Part shown: positions 33,679 through 41,774 of the stretch, piece by piece | Layout of the letters: each line of letters begins with the position of its first letter | Numbering within the stretch: the stretch's first letter is position 1 | Source of the DNA: Flammeovirgaceae bacterium UBA5585 | GTDB taxonomy: Bacteria; Bacteroidota; Bacteroidia; Cytophagales; Cyclobacteriaceae | DNA length: 64,000 bases | Reading direction: 5' to 3' | NCBI GenBank assembly: GCA_002425185.1 | Contig: DILT01000014.1 | Span: 124,001 to 188,000, forward strand | Translations under genes and position numbers: made by a program | Notes under the pieces: generated by a model | Seen by the model: the letters and a program-made list of their open reading frames with translations, nothing else | The model's database searches: none | What the model was told of the DNA's origin: nothing

Positions 33679-35037
33679 ATGTTGAAAGGATTAACACTCG
33701 GCTTATTGTTGCTTTCCTTTATTTCCAAGGGCTCATCCGTAGTCACCTTCCAATTGGAAACGGATAAACGTGTCGAATTTTACTTTTCACTACTCAGCTT
33801 AAAAAAAGAGATTCCTGCAATATGGACTGAGAAAACAGCAACAATACACATTAGCGAACCTCTGCCAGCCCTTTTTTATGTTTCCGTGGAAAAGATCACC
33901 CATCCTGTCTTCATAAAACATACCGATTCGCTTCAATTTGTTATTCGAAGCAACGGAAATCTTGAATTGTTGGAAGCCAACACCGATGATATTGTGGTCT
34001 TTGACCAACTCAATAAACTACATCCGTGGTTAATTCAAAATCCGAAGGATATTCCTGCAACAATGAACCTGGATTCTGCTTATGGTAAGGTTAAGGAATC
34101 ATTTCACAACCTGATGAAGAAGCACTTGGTATCAAGAGAATACTTTCAATTAGAGGAGGATCGGCTTTATTACAGACATCTTTTTCTAAACGTGTTTAAT
34201 ATTAGCTCATCGAATCTTGAATATCGAAAAGGAGCCAAGGAGATCAGTAAATTTTTCCACGAAGGAGATAAAATTTTTCGCAGTGCAAACATCACGTTAA
34301 GAGACTATATCTCAACTATAATTTATTATCACGCTGCTTTAATCAATATAGGAAAGCTCTCAGCCTTTACAGTCAAACAAGATCAGTATTACGAAAAGAT
34401 ATACCAGTTTTTCGATAGCCTTTCTGTTGAAACATGCTTTGCCAGCAATGCTACTATTGAGGCCATTTCACCATTACAAAGAGAATTTTTTAAGTCGCGC
34501 GTTACCAATTCACTGCTGCTTGAGTATGTGGAGAGCTATAGCCAACAGAATAACGCGCTAAAGGAAAAATCAAAAAAGGCGGAAAAAAGGGAGCAAATTA
34601 TATTGGATGGTGAAAACACGATGGAGGTGTTTGAAAATTTTATTCAGGAACATCGCGGCAAAGTTATTCTGGTTGATTTCTGGACCACCTGGTGCGGGCC
34701 CTGCATTGCCAATTTTGCCCACTCCAATCTGTTACACGACAGCCTGAAAACTGAACCCGTAGTATTCCTCTACATCTGTACCGATAAAGCCTCCACCAAA
34801 TCGAACTGGTCAAAAATAATTGAACGTGAAAACCTGGGCGGTTACCATCTTTTTGCCAAAGACAACTGGCCCATCAACCGAAATCCAATCAACAAAAAGT
34901 TTGAAATCAATGGTTTCCCGCGGTACTTTGTCATCGATAAAAATGGAACCATAGTCAATGATGATGCAAGAAGACCGGATACTTCAGAAAGTTATATGAA
35001 TATGCTTGCTTCATTGCTTACTGCAGAACTTAATTAA
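33679..35037 (+). CDS. Secreted thioredoxin-fold (TlpA/ResA-like) protein
   Basis: 452 residues. Probable signal peptide (MLKGLTLGLLLLSFISKGSS). The first ~300 residues have no recognised domain and are partly helical, like the N-terminal parts of Bacteroidota TlpA-type proteins. The C-terminal thioredoxin domain has VILVDFWTTWCGPC with the CGPC motif at Cys339-Cys342 and the later cis-proline segment INGFPRYFVID. It acts as a periplasmic thiol reductase or oxidoreductase; the partner is unknown. No cytochrome-maturation genes are adjacent. Confidence 0.88.
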   Translation: MLKGLTLGLLLLSFISKGSSVVTFQLETDKRVEFYFSLLSLKKEIPAIWTEKTATIHISEPLPALFYVSVEKITHPVFIKHTDSLQFVIRSNGNLELLEANTDDIVVFDQLNKLHPWLIQNPKDIPATMNLDSAYGKVKESFHNLMKKHLVSREYFQLEEDRLYYRHLFLNVFNISSSNLEYRKGAKEISKFFHEGDKIFRSANITLRDYISTIIYYHAALINIGKLSAFTVKQDQYYEKIYQFFDSLSVETCFASNATIEAISPLQREFFKSRVTNSLLLEYVESYSQQNNALKEKSKKAEKREQIILDGENTMEVFENFIQEHRGKVILVDFWTTWCGPCIANFAHSNLLHDSLKTEPVVFLYICTDKASTKSNWSKIIERENLGGYHLFAKDNWPINRNPINKKFEINGFPRYFVIDKNGTIVNDDARRPDTSESYMNMLASLLTAELN

Positions 35038-35071
35038 CGAATTCTAAAATTGTACTAATTAATATTGCTCC

Positions 35072-36256
35072 ATGAAAACCATCAACGACATCAATTTTTC
35101 CGGAAAGCGTGCCCTCATTCGTGTTGACTTCAATGTTCCGCTCGATAAAAGTTTTAACGTTACCGATGATAACCGCATCCGCTCAACCATACCTACCCTG
35201 AAAAAAATACTGGAGGATGGCGGAAGCTGCATCCTTATGTCGCACCTGGGGCGGCCTAAAGAAGGACCAGAAGAAAAATATTCCTTAAAGCACACCCTTA
35301 AAACGCTTGAGGCACTGCTGGGCAGGCCGGTAAAATTTGCCGGTGATTGCATTGGCACTGAGGCCTATCAACTTTCTGCTACGTTAAAGGGTGGTGAAGT
35401 ATTGGTGCTTGAAAATCTTCGCTTCTACAAACAGGAAGAAAAAGGCGACCTTGAATTTGCTGAAAAACTCAGTAAGCATGGCGACATTTATGTAAACGAT
35501 GCCTTTGGTACAGCCCATCGGGCGCACGCCTCCACCACCATTGTGGCGCAATTCTTCAGCGAGAAATGTGCGGGCTATGTAATGGCCGCAGAACTGGACA
35601 ACGCGAAGCGGGTTTTGGAACATGCTGAAAAACCTTTCACCGCCATTATGGGTGGCGCAAAAATTTCCGATAAGATTTTAATTATTGAACAGCTTCTTGA
35701 TAAGGTTGATCATTTGATTATTGGTGGTGGTATGGCGTATACATTTTTCAAAGCCATGGGTGGGCAAATCGGCAACAGCCTGGTAGAGGCCGATAAACTT
35801 GATCTCGCCAAAGAACTCATTCAAAAAGCAAAAGGAAAAGGTGTTGAACTGCACCTGCCCATCGACTCGGTGGTAGCCGATAAATTTGATGCTACTGCAA
35901 ACACCCAACTAGCCAACAACCACAACATTGAGGAGGGCTGGATGGGGCTTGATATCGGCCCCCAGGCCACCGCGGTATTTTCGCAGGTTATTAAGGAATC
36001 AAAGACCATTTTATGGAATGGCCCTATGGGTGTTTTTGAAATGGAGAAATTTGAAAACGGTACCAAAAAAATAGCAGAGGCCATTGTACAGGCCACCGAA
36101 AACGGGGCATTCTCCCTGATTGGCGGGGGCGATTCGGCTGCGGCCATCAGCAAGTTTAACCTCACCGAAAAAGTAAGTTACGTGTCAACGGGTGGAGGGG
36201 CATTGCTTGAATATTTTGAAGGAAAGGTATTGCCGGGTGTGAAAGCGCTTGATTAA
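35072..36256 (+). CDS. pgk: Phosphoglycerate kinase
   Basis: 394 residues, full length. N-terminal RVDFNVPLD (17-25), [15 protein letters not shown], the central hinge region and the nucleotide loop [12 protein letters not shown] near the C terminus identify Pgk. It transfers phosphate between 1,3-bisphosphoglycerate and ADP in glycolysis. It follows the thioredoxin-fold gene by 34 bp; no gapA is beside it. Confidence 0.97.
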   Translation: MKTINDINFSGKRALIRVDFNVPLDKSFNVTDDNRIRSTIPTLKKILEDGGSCILMSHLGRPKEGPEEKYSLKHTLKTLEALLGRPVKFAGDCIGTEAYQLSATLKGGEVLVLENLRFYKQEEKGDLEFAEKLSKHGDIYVNDAFGTAHRAHASTTIVAQFFSEKCAGYVMAAELDNAKRVLEHAEKPFTAIMGGAKISDKILIIEQLLDKVDHLIIGGGMAYTFFKAMGGQIGNSLVEADKLDLAKELIQKAKGKGVELHLPIDSVVADKFDATANTQLANNHNIEEGWMGLDIGPQATAVFSQVIKESKTILWNGPMGVFEMEKFENGTKKIAEAIVQATENGAFSLIGGGDSAAAISKFNLTEKVSYVSTGGGALLEYFEGKVLPGVKALD

Positions 36257-36303
36257 GCAATGACCGGTGGGATGTAAACCTGTTTTTAACACCAAAATAT
36301 TTT

Positions 36304-36311
36304 TATATTTG
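36304..36311 (+). promoter_or_regulatory. Promoter -7 box of the RRM protein gene
   Basis: TATATTTG, an exact TAnnTTTG match in the pgk-RRM gap, about 60 nt before the ATG at 36372. Confidence 0.5.
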
Positions 36312-36371
36312 ATTGGCTGATCAGCACATGAACTGACCGGCCGTTAATTTCAACTTAATTTGTAGTGTATC

Positions 36372-36626
36372 ATGAACATTTTTGTTGCCAAACTCAATTT
36401 CAAAACCCGCACGGAAGATTTGCAAAATGCCTTTGCCCAATATGGCGAAGTTTCATCGGTTAAAATCGTGAAAGATCGCGACACCGGTCGCTCCAAAGGA
36501 TATGGTTTTGTTGAAATGCCCAACGATGCCGAAGCGCAGGCCGCCATTGACGGGTTAAATGAAAAAGAATTGGATGGCCGCACCATTGTGGTGAAGCCGG
36601 CCAACCCAAAAGCGCCCGGTAATTAG
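36372..36626 (+). CDS. RNA-binding protein, single RRM domain
   Basis: 84 residues, essentially one RNA recognition motif: RNP2 is NIFVAKL (2-8) and RNP1 is KGYGFVEM (about 40-47). The tail is short (KPANPKAPGN). Small RRM proteins are abundant in Bacteroidota and cyanobacteria and bind single-stranded RNA; a role in RNA chaperoning is suggested by family knowledge. It has its own promoter box and a good terminator, so it is a single-gene transcript. Confidence 0.93.
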   Translation: MNIFVAKLNFKTRTEDLQNAFAQYGEVSSVKIVKDRDTGRSKGYGFVEMPNDAEAQAAIDGLNEKELDGRTIVVKPANPKAPGN

Positions 36627-36652
36627 TAGAGCTTTTTTTCTAAAAAATTAAC

Positions 36653-36681
36653 AACCCCGAAAACCCTCGGGGTTTATTTTT
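36653..36681 (+). terminator. Intrinsic terminator of the RRM gene
   Basis: Stem AACCCCGA (36653-36660) / TCGGGGTT (36667-36674), loop AAACCC, then TTATTTTT. Confidence 0.85.
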
Positions 36682-36717
36682 ATGGGTAGTTTTAGTCCGT
36701 TTGATGTCCTAATTAAA

Positions 36718-36799
36718 ACCTCACCCCGTCCCTGCCTACCGGCAGGCAGGCTCGTACCTCGGACACCCCTCTCCCACAGGAGAGGGGAAGGGGTGAGGT
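36718..36799. repeat. Compound palindromic interspersed repeat
   Basis: Outer arms ACCTCACCCC (36718-36727) and GGGGTGAGGT (36790-36799). Inside are CCCCTCTC (36766-36773) / GAGAGGGG (36780-36787) and a second palindrome CCTGCCTACCGGCAGGCAGG (36731-36750), a near copy of 16681-16700. It belongs to a widespread class of intergenic GC-rich hairpin repeats. No gene inside. Confidence 0.75.
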
Positions 36800-36863
36800 G
36801 TCAATGTGGTGATGCTCTATTAATTTTAGGACGTTTAAACTGTTACTCACAAAAAATAAAACC

Positions 36864-38312
36864 GTGACTTCCACCAAACGCATTGGCTTCTTTTTAGGGC
36901 CGCTTCTTTTCATCCTGCTGTATTTCTTCTTTCCGGTAGACCTTATTTCACCGGACGCACCAAAAGTACTTGCCTTGGCAGCCTGGATGCTAACGTGGTG
37001 GATTACCGAGGCAGCGCCTATTCCTGTTACCGCATTTTTGCCCATGGTTGGATTTCCCTTGTTGGGGGTTATGAAAATAAGTCAATCCACCGCACCGTAT
37101 GCCAACCCTGTAATTTTCCTGTTTATGGGTGGGTTTATGATTGCGCTTGCCCTTCAGAAACACAAACTGCATGAACGGATTGCACTTCAACTCATCAAAT
37201 TAACAGGCACATCAGGCAATGGAATAATTCTTGGCTTTATGTTAGCCTCCGCCCTATTGAGCATGTGGATCAGCAATACCGCTACGGCCATGATGATGTT
37301 GCCAATCGCCATGTCGGTTGTTAATTTACTATTACAGGATGCAGGATCCATTCAGAATCTTGGAAACAAAGGTGACCGTAACTTTGCAGTTGGGTTAATG
37401 TTATCCATCGGATATGCCTGTTCGCTGGGTGGAATGGCCACTATTATTGGCACACCGCCTAACGTAGTTTTTGTAGGGTTACTAAATGAATTCTATGGAA
37501 TAAAAATTTCATTTGCCGAATGGTTTATTGTTGGATTTCCGGTGGCAGCCCTGCTGGTTTTCGCTAACTATTACCTGGTAACCCGACTGATTTTTCCGAA
37601 CAATCTTGAAAAAATAAAAGGATCTGATGAACTGATTGCTTCACGACTTAAAGAACTTGGCTCCATACGCAAAGAAGAAAAACTTGTACTGACGATTTTT
37701 TCAATCACCGCGTTTTTCTGGATGTTTCAACAACCCATTAATAGTGTGCTTAACCTTGACTTGCTCAATGACACAACAGTAGCCATGTGCGGTGGCTTGC
37801 TCATGTTTATTGTACCTATAAATTTTAGCCAGGGTGAATTTGTATTGCACTGGTCTGACACCGAAAAATTAGCCTGGGGCATACTCTTTCTTTTTGGCGG
37901 AGGATTGTGTCTGGCGGAAGGGTTGGATAAGTCAGGAATAATACCGGCCGTTGGCAAATGGATTGCCGGCCATGGCACTTTTACCATTTGGGTAACCTTA
38001 CTCGTAATTGTTATCTCCGTTTACCTTTCGGAATTGATGAGTAACGTGGCGCTTGTAAACGTCTTTATTCCAGTCGTATTTGGTATTTCCAATGTGATGG
38101 AAGTAAACCCGGTATTAATGGGCTTACCGGTAACCCTGGGGGCCAGCATTGCGCTTATGTTTCCCATTGCCACACCCCCCAATGCCATTGTGTTTTCAAG
38201 CGGTTACATTCGGATTCAGGACATGGTGCGGGCCGGATTCTGGCTCAACATCATTTCCATACTCATCATCTGGGGTATTTCCATTACGGTGGTCAACTGG
38301 CTGTTTCTGTGA
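36864..38312 (+). CDS. DASS/SLC13-family anion transporter
   Basis: 482 residues with about 11-12 membrane helices. The family signature SNTATAMMMLPIAMSVVNLL (near 137-156) contains the sodium-binding SNT motif, and a second SNVALVNVF lies near 392-400. It imports dicarboxylates, sulfate or similar anions with sodium or protons. Substrate is not decidable. The start is GTG at 36864; no ATG lies in a sensible place. Confidence 0.92.
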   Translation: MTSTKRIGFFLGPLLFILLYFFFPVDLISPDAPKVLALAAWMLTWWITEAAPIPVTAFLPMVGFPLLGVMKISQSTAPYANPVIFLFMGGFMIALALQKHKLHERIALQLIKLTGTSGNGIILGFMLASALLSMWISNTATAMMMLPIAMSVVNLLLQDAGSIQNLGNKGDRNFAVGLMLSIGYACSLGGMATIIGTPPNVVFVGLLNEFYGIKISFAEWFIVGFPVAALLVFANYYLVTRLIFPNNLEKIKGSDELIASRLKELGSIRKEEKLVLTIFSITAFFWMFQQPINSVLNLDLLNDTTVAMCGGLLMFIVPINFSQGEFVLHWSDTEKLAWGILFLFGGGLCLAEGLDKSGIIPAVGKWIAGHGTFTIWVTLLVIVISVYLSELMSNVALVNVFIPVVFGISNVMEVNPVLMGLPVTLGASIALMFPIATPPNAIVFSSGYIRIQDMVRAGFWLNIISILIIWGISITVVNWLFL

Positions 38313-38321
38313 AAAGAAAAA

Positions 38322-38361
38322 ATCTGTGACAACTGAACCATCGGGTTCAGCCTTCACAGAT
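38322..38361. terminator. Bidirectional hairpin between convergent genes
   Basis: Outer stem ATCTGTGA (38322-38329) / TCACAGAT (38354-38361) and inner stem CTGAACC (38333-38339) / GGTTCAG (38344-38350), flanked by an A-rich stretch. It lies between the DASS transporter and the convergent gene ending at 38380. Confidence 0.65.
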
Positions 38362-38379
38362 CATTGCGGAAGAGACCGT

Positions 38380-38739
38380 TTAATTTTGTTGCTGGCGCTC
38401 CTCTTTGATTTTCTTCTCTTCAATCAGGTAGGCCACTCCTAAGCCCAAACCGCCAAAAATGAAGATCATCGAAAAGTAAGCCACTTCTTCCATGTTATAA
38501 GTACGGTCAAGGAAGTAGGCAATCAGTAAGCCTACACCTGCTCCTATAAATAGAAGCGCTGCCCGCAGCGTACCCGAAGTGCCACCACGCTGCTTCTTGG
38601 TAAATAACGAAGGGTCAACACCTTTTTCAATCATTGCCATACGCTCGGTGTTTTCATACCTGCGCAGATAAATAATCATCGTAAATACGCTTATGATCGC
38701 TACTATGGGAATCATTACGCCTAATGTTGCTACATCCAT
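38380..38739 (-). CDS. Small membrane protein, DUF6249-like
   Basis: 119 residues. Membrane helices near 5-24 (ATLGVMIPIVAIISVFTMII), 61-78 (ALLFIGAGVGLLIAYFLD) and 88-106 (YFSMIFIFGGLGLGVAYLI). Between the first two is a conserved-looking stretch (RYENTERMAMIEKGVDPSLF) seen in small Bacteroidota membrane proteins near ECF sigma genes. It is divergent from the ECF sigma factor 208 bp away. No function is known. Confidence 0.65.
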   Translation of the reverse strand: MDVATLGVMIPIVAIISVFTMIIYLRRYENTERMAMIEKGVDPSLFTKKQRGGTSGTLRAALLFIGAGVGLLIAYFLDRTYNMEEVAYFSMIFIFGGLGLGVAYLIEEKKIKEERQQQN

Positions 38740-38816
38740 AATTCAAATGTTTTAAGTGAAATCTGTATCTATGACGCAGGGTTTTCGGGTCAGGTTACAG
38801 GTCAGGTATTTCATTC

Positions 38817-38844
38817 ATGGCCACAAAAGCACCAAAACACCAAA
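38817..38844 (-). repeat. Remnant of a dispersed repeat, second copy
   Basis: On the minus strand TTTGGTGTTTTGGTGCTTTT then GTGGCCAT; 20 of 28 positions match 30066-30093. Confidence 0.4.
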
Positions 38845-38947
38845 TTCCCACTGAGTTCAGAATTAACGCTCTTAAATAGCATCGGCTTTTACGTATTCGC
38901 CATTATTCCTGTAACTTTAAGTCAAAGCGTTGCGTCCAAGCGATGTC

Positions 38948-39502
38948 ATGACAGACCCGGATTTTGCTATTATTGACAGGATTGTTGCCGGTAACCAGCC
39001 GCTGTATGCTGAACTGGTGAATCGTTACAAAATCTACGCGTTTACCCTCGCGCTAAAGATTCTGGAAAACAGACCTGAAGCCGAAGAAGCCGCGCAGGAT
39101 GCCTTCATTAAAGCTTACCACCACCTGGGTAACTTTAAAAAAGATGCAAAGTTTTCCACCTGGCTGTACCGGATTGTTTTTAACACATCCGTAAGCTACA
39201 AGCGGAAACGCAAGGGGGCGTTTCAAAGTATTGAAAATACGATTGTCGAATATGGACAGGAAGCTGAAGGTATGCTGGAGCGAAGTGATAAAAAAAAATA
39301 CATCCAGCAAGCCATGACCAAATTAAACGAAGCTGATAAACTGGCGATAACCTTGTTTTACCTGGAAGAATTTTCGCTTGAAGAAATAGCTGACATTACG
39401 GGTATGCAAGCTAATACCGTGAAGGTACGTGTGCATCGCGCCCGCCAGCGATTGGCAGATGAATTAACATTGATCTTGAAAAAAGAAGCATTAACTTTAT
39501 AA
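38948..39502 (+). CDS. ECF-type RNA polymerase sigma factor
   Basis: 184 residues from ATG at 38948 (an in-frame TTG at 38930 is less likely). Sigma-70 region 2 with AYHHLGNFKKDAKFSTWLYR and region 4 with LEEFSLEEIADITGMQANTV, KVRVHRARQRL. Small two-domain sigma factor of the ECF type. It is followed nine bases later by a membrane protein with anti-sigma features, so the two are probably a regulatory pair for an envelope response. Confidence 0.93.
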   Translation: MTDPDFAIIDRIVAGNQPLYAELVNRYKIYAFTLALKILENRPEAEEAAQDAFIKAYHHLGNFKKDAKFSTWLYRIVFNTSVSYKRKRKGAFQSIENTIVEYGQEAEGMLERSDKKKYIQQAMTKLNEADKLAITLFYLEEFSLEEIADITGMQANTVKVRVHRARQRLADELTLILKKEALTL

Positions 39503-39510
39503 AAGAAGTT

Positions 39511-40035
39511 ATGAACAAAATACCACAACCTTTGGATAACCAACTGCTTGACCTGATCGATGGCACACTGTCGCCAGCGGAGAAGGAAAAACTGGAGCAG
39601 CAACTGGCCACATCGCCCGAACTAAAAAAGCGATTTGATGAACTCGCTCAGGTAAATTATACCTTAAAAACTTCAGCGCCCGAGCAACCTTCTAAAAACT
39701 TTACAGAACTGGTAATGGCTAAATTAAACAGCTATCCGGTACGCTCAGGACTCTCACCCAGAAATGGTTTGTTGTTGCTGGTGGGCGTAATGGTGGCTAT
39801 CGGCATAGGTTCATTGTTGCTGGCTAATGGCGTTTTTGACACACCCGGTTCGATCGATTTGAATAACATGGTAATGCAAAATCAGTACATAAAAGAACCC
39901 CTGCCCTCCATCCCGTTTAACGGCAAGCTTGTGGTGAACATCATCATCATGCTTAATATCATTCTTGCTTTTCTGGTACTGGACAAAACCATTCTAAAGC
40001 CCTGGTTTGACAAAAGGGCCAATATGCATTATTGA
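39511..40035 (+). CDS. Putative anti-sigma factor, membrane protein
   Basis: 174 residues. Cytoplasmic N terminus with repeated acidic-helical segments (DLIDGTLSPAEKEKLEQQLA, near 14-33) like zinc-less anti-sigma domains, followed by two membrane helices (about 84-104 and 142-160). No Cys-rich motif. Position right after an ECF sigma gene is the main evidence. Confidence 0.7.
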   Translation: MNKIPQPLDNQLLDLIDGTLSPAEKEKLEQQLATSPELKKRFDELAQVNYTLKTSAPEQPSKNFTELVMAKLNSYPVRSGLSPRNGLLLLVGVMVAIGIGSLLLANGVFDTPGSIDLNNMVMQNQYIKEPLPSIPFNGKLVVNIIIMLNIILAFLVLDKTILKPWFDKRANMHY

Positions 40036-40130
40036 TATTGCCCTTTGTAAAGAAATCAGAGTGGAATTCTTAAATACCTTATTTTACTGTTACCGAATAG
40101 TTGTACCTTCATAGTGCTAAACCCTACCCT

Positions 40131-40457
40131 ATGAATAAGCTGTATCTTCCCCTGCTTGTACTTTGCTTGTGCATTGGCTCATGTGATAACAAAGAAGAAC
40201 CCAAGAAAGAAATATGCGATAACGGAATAGATGATGATAATGATGGATTTATTGATTGTCAGGATATTGATTGCCTGAAATCATCGGTTATTGAGTGTGA
40301 CTGTGCGGATGGAATTGATAATGACAATAATAGTTTTACAGATTGTGCAGATAGTAAATGCCTCAATTCTACGCAAAAAGAATGCAACTGCGCTGATGGC
40401 ATAGACAATGACAATGACGCCTTCGTTGATTGTGATGACGCGGATTGTGATTGCTGA
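40131..40457 (+). CDS. Small lipoprotein with Asp/Cys-rich repeats
   Basis: 108 residues from ATG at 40131 (an in-frame TTG at 40101 adds ten poorly conserved-looking residues). Lipobox CIGSC (Cys about 17). The mature part has three repeats of about 30 residues of the form C-(D/N)-x-G-I-D-x-D-x-D-x-F-x-D-C: CDNGIDDDNDGFIDC, CADGIDNDNNSFTDC and CADGIDNDNDAFVDC. The D-x-D-x-D-G pattern suggests calcium binding, with cysteines forming disulfides. Similar motifs are found in calcium-binding and extracellular adhesion proteins. No longer protein is attached. Confidence 0.8.
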   Translation: MNKLYLPLLVLCLCIGSCDNKEEPKKEICDNGIDDDNDGFIDCQDIDCLKSSVIECDCADGIDNDNNSFTDCADSKCLNSTQKECNCADGIDNDNDAFVDCDDADCDC

Positions 40458-40466
40458 GCTTTGCAA

Positions 40467-41285
40467 TTACCGAGTTCTTTTCTTTCGTAACCATAAACCA
40501 ATGGCAAGATAAAGCAACGTAGGAACAATACCACAAATGGGTGAAATTAAGATTTCGATTCCTGCATTGATTTCAATGTAGCCATCTATTACCAGGTGAT
40601 TGATCAGGGCATCTTCAACAGCATGCAACAGTATAACCGGCCAGATGGAATTTGTTAGTCTGAATAATTCTGTAAACATAACTGTCCAGGCCAGCATATT
40701 TACAACTGCAACAACCGCAAACCCTACTCTGCCTACCGGCAAAACCGCATTAATCATCGCCTCGGGCAGAAATACCAGGTAGTAGGGTGCATGCCACAAC
40801 CCCCAAACCAATCCGGCAACAAAATAAATTGTATAATCAGGGAGGTTAAGCTTGACAAGTTTTGCAGTGAGGTATCCGCGCCACACCGACTCCTCAAAGA
40901 TATTCTTGATAACATTGAAGCCCAACAGGCTAAAAAATAATGTAAAAAAAGCCGCTGCATTAAAATTGGAAAAGCCGATCCAGCCGGTTCCATAGCCTAT
41001 CGCCAACGTTATAGCCGTAACCACTGGAAAAATGAAAATCGAGATCAGATACCATTTAACATTACCCCTTACATTAGGTGATAATCCGGCATCTTTCCAG
41101 CCATCTCCCATGAATGAACGCAGCACAATAACAAGCAGCAATGGCACCACCAACCAAATCGACATCCCCAGGGTTTCTTCTTCCGGTTGATCGGGTATGA
41201 CCTGGTCGATCCACACACCCAACCACCCGATGGCGAGCACTACTACAATAAAAATGACGAGGTTTCTTATAGCACGTTTATCCAT
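40467..41285 (-). CDS. CPBP-family intramembrane metalloprotease
   Basis: 272 residues with about eight membrane helices. Motif EESVWRGYL (near 151-159, EExxxR) followed by LHAVEDALIN fit the Abi/CPBP family (type II CAAX prenyl endopeptidase/Rce1). Substrate unknown. It converges with the Asp/Cys lipoprotein and follows the small secreted protein at 41320-41610. Confidence 0.88.
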   Translation of the reverse strand: MDKRAIRNLVIFIVVVLAIGWLGVWIDQVIPDQPEEETLGMSIWLVVPLLLVIVLRSFMGDGWKDAGLSPNVRGNVKWYLISIFIFPVVTAITLAIGYGTGWIGFSNFNAAAFFTLFFSLLGFNVIKNIFEESVWRGYLTAKLVKLNLPDYTIYFVAGLVWGLWHAPYYLVFLPEAMINAVLPVGRVGFAVVAVVNMLAWTVMFTELFRLTNSIWPVILLHAVEDALINHLVIDGYIEINAGIEILISPICGIVPTLLYLAIGLWLRKKRTR

Positions 41286-41319
41286 GGGCCTTCTGGTTAG
41301 TACACCGGTACCCGCAACG

Positions 41320-41610
41320 TCAGAAGCTACTGTTACCGTCTTTATTCGATTCGCACGCTATCTTCCAGTCCTTGGCGAGTGCCAGTTTCCCTGTTTTTGC
41401 CTTCCTGATAATGTCTTCCTTTTTTGTTTTGCAACCATTATCAATAAAATGATAGCGTATTCCATTGATGGTAAAGTTATAATGGCAGGTTTGGGTAGAC
41501 ATCTGCTTTTTTACACAGGTTAACTCCACTTCATCTTCAGGAACTGCCTTATAAGCAGCCAGAGCAGAAAAGCATAGCGCAAAAAAAATTGATCGCTGAA
41601 TGACTGTCAT
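41320..41610 (-). CDS. Small secreted protein, possible disulfide-linked
   Basis: 96 residues from ATG at 41610; an upstream in-frame ATG at 41688 would add 26 residues through the promoter box and is unlikely. Signal peptide MTVIQRSIFFALCFSALA. Mature part has four cysteines (ELTCVKKQ, QTCHYNF, NGCKTKK, IACESNK). The TATATTTG box ends five bases before the ATG, so the message is probably leaderless. Function unknown. Confidence 0.65.
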   Translation of the reverse strand: MTVIQRSIFFALCFSALAAYKAVPEDEVELTCVKKQMSTQTCHYNFTINGIRYHFIDNGCKTKKEDIIRKAKTGKLALAKDWKIACESNKDGNSSF

Positions 41611-41614
41611 GTTA

Positions 41615-41643
41615 CAAATATAGCCATGCATAAATAAATTCAA
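41615..41643 (-). promoter_or_regulatory. Consensus promoter directly before the start codon
   Basis: Minus-strand TTG (41641-41643), 18-nt spacer, TATATTTG (41615-41622), then TAAC and the ATG. This is the best match in the window to the Bacteroidota promoter consensus. Confidence 0.75.
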
Positions 41644-41774
41644 CACAGAATAGCGTAGTTTAAAGAAAATTGCAGCCCCTAAACTCAATTAATCATTAAG
41701 GAATGTAAACTGTCGGCTAAAATGCAACTGATAACAGACCGATTAATGATCAGGATGTTTTAATTTTAACCATC

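Noticed and set aside
40296..40450. CRISPR-like repetition in the Asp/Cys lipoprotein gene
   Set aside because: The DNA repeats follow protein repeats in frame with diverged third positions.
41611..41688. Longer start for the gene at 41320-41610
   Set aside because: The extension would contain an excellent promoter and would hide the signal peptide.
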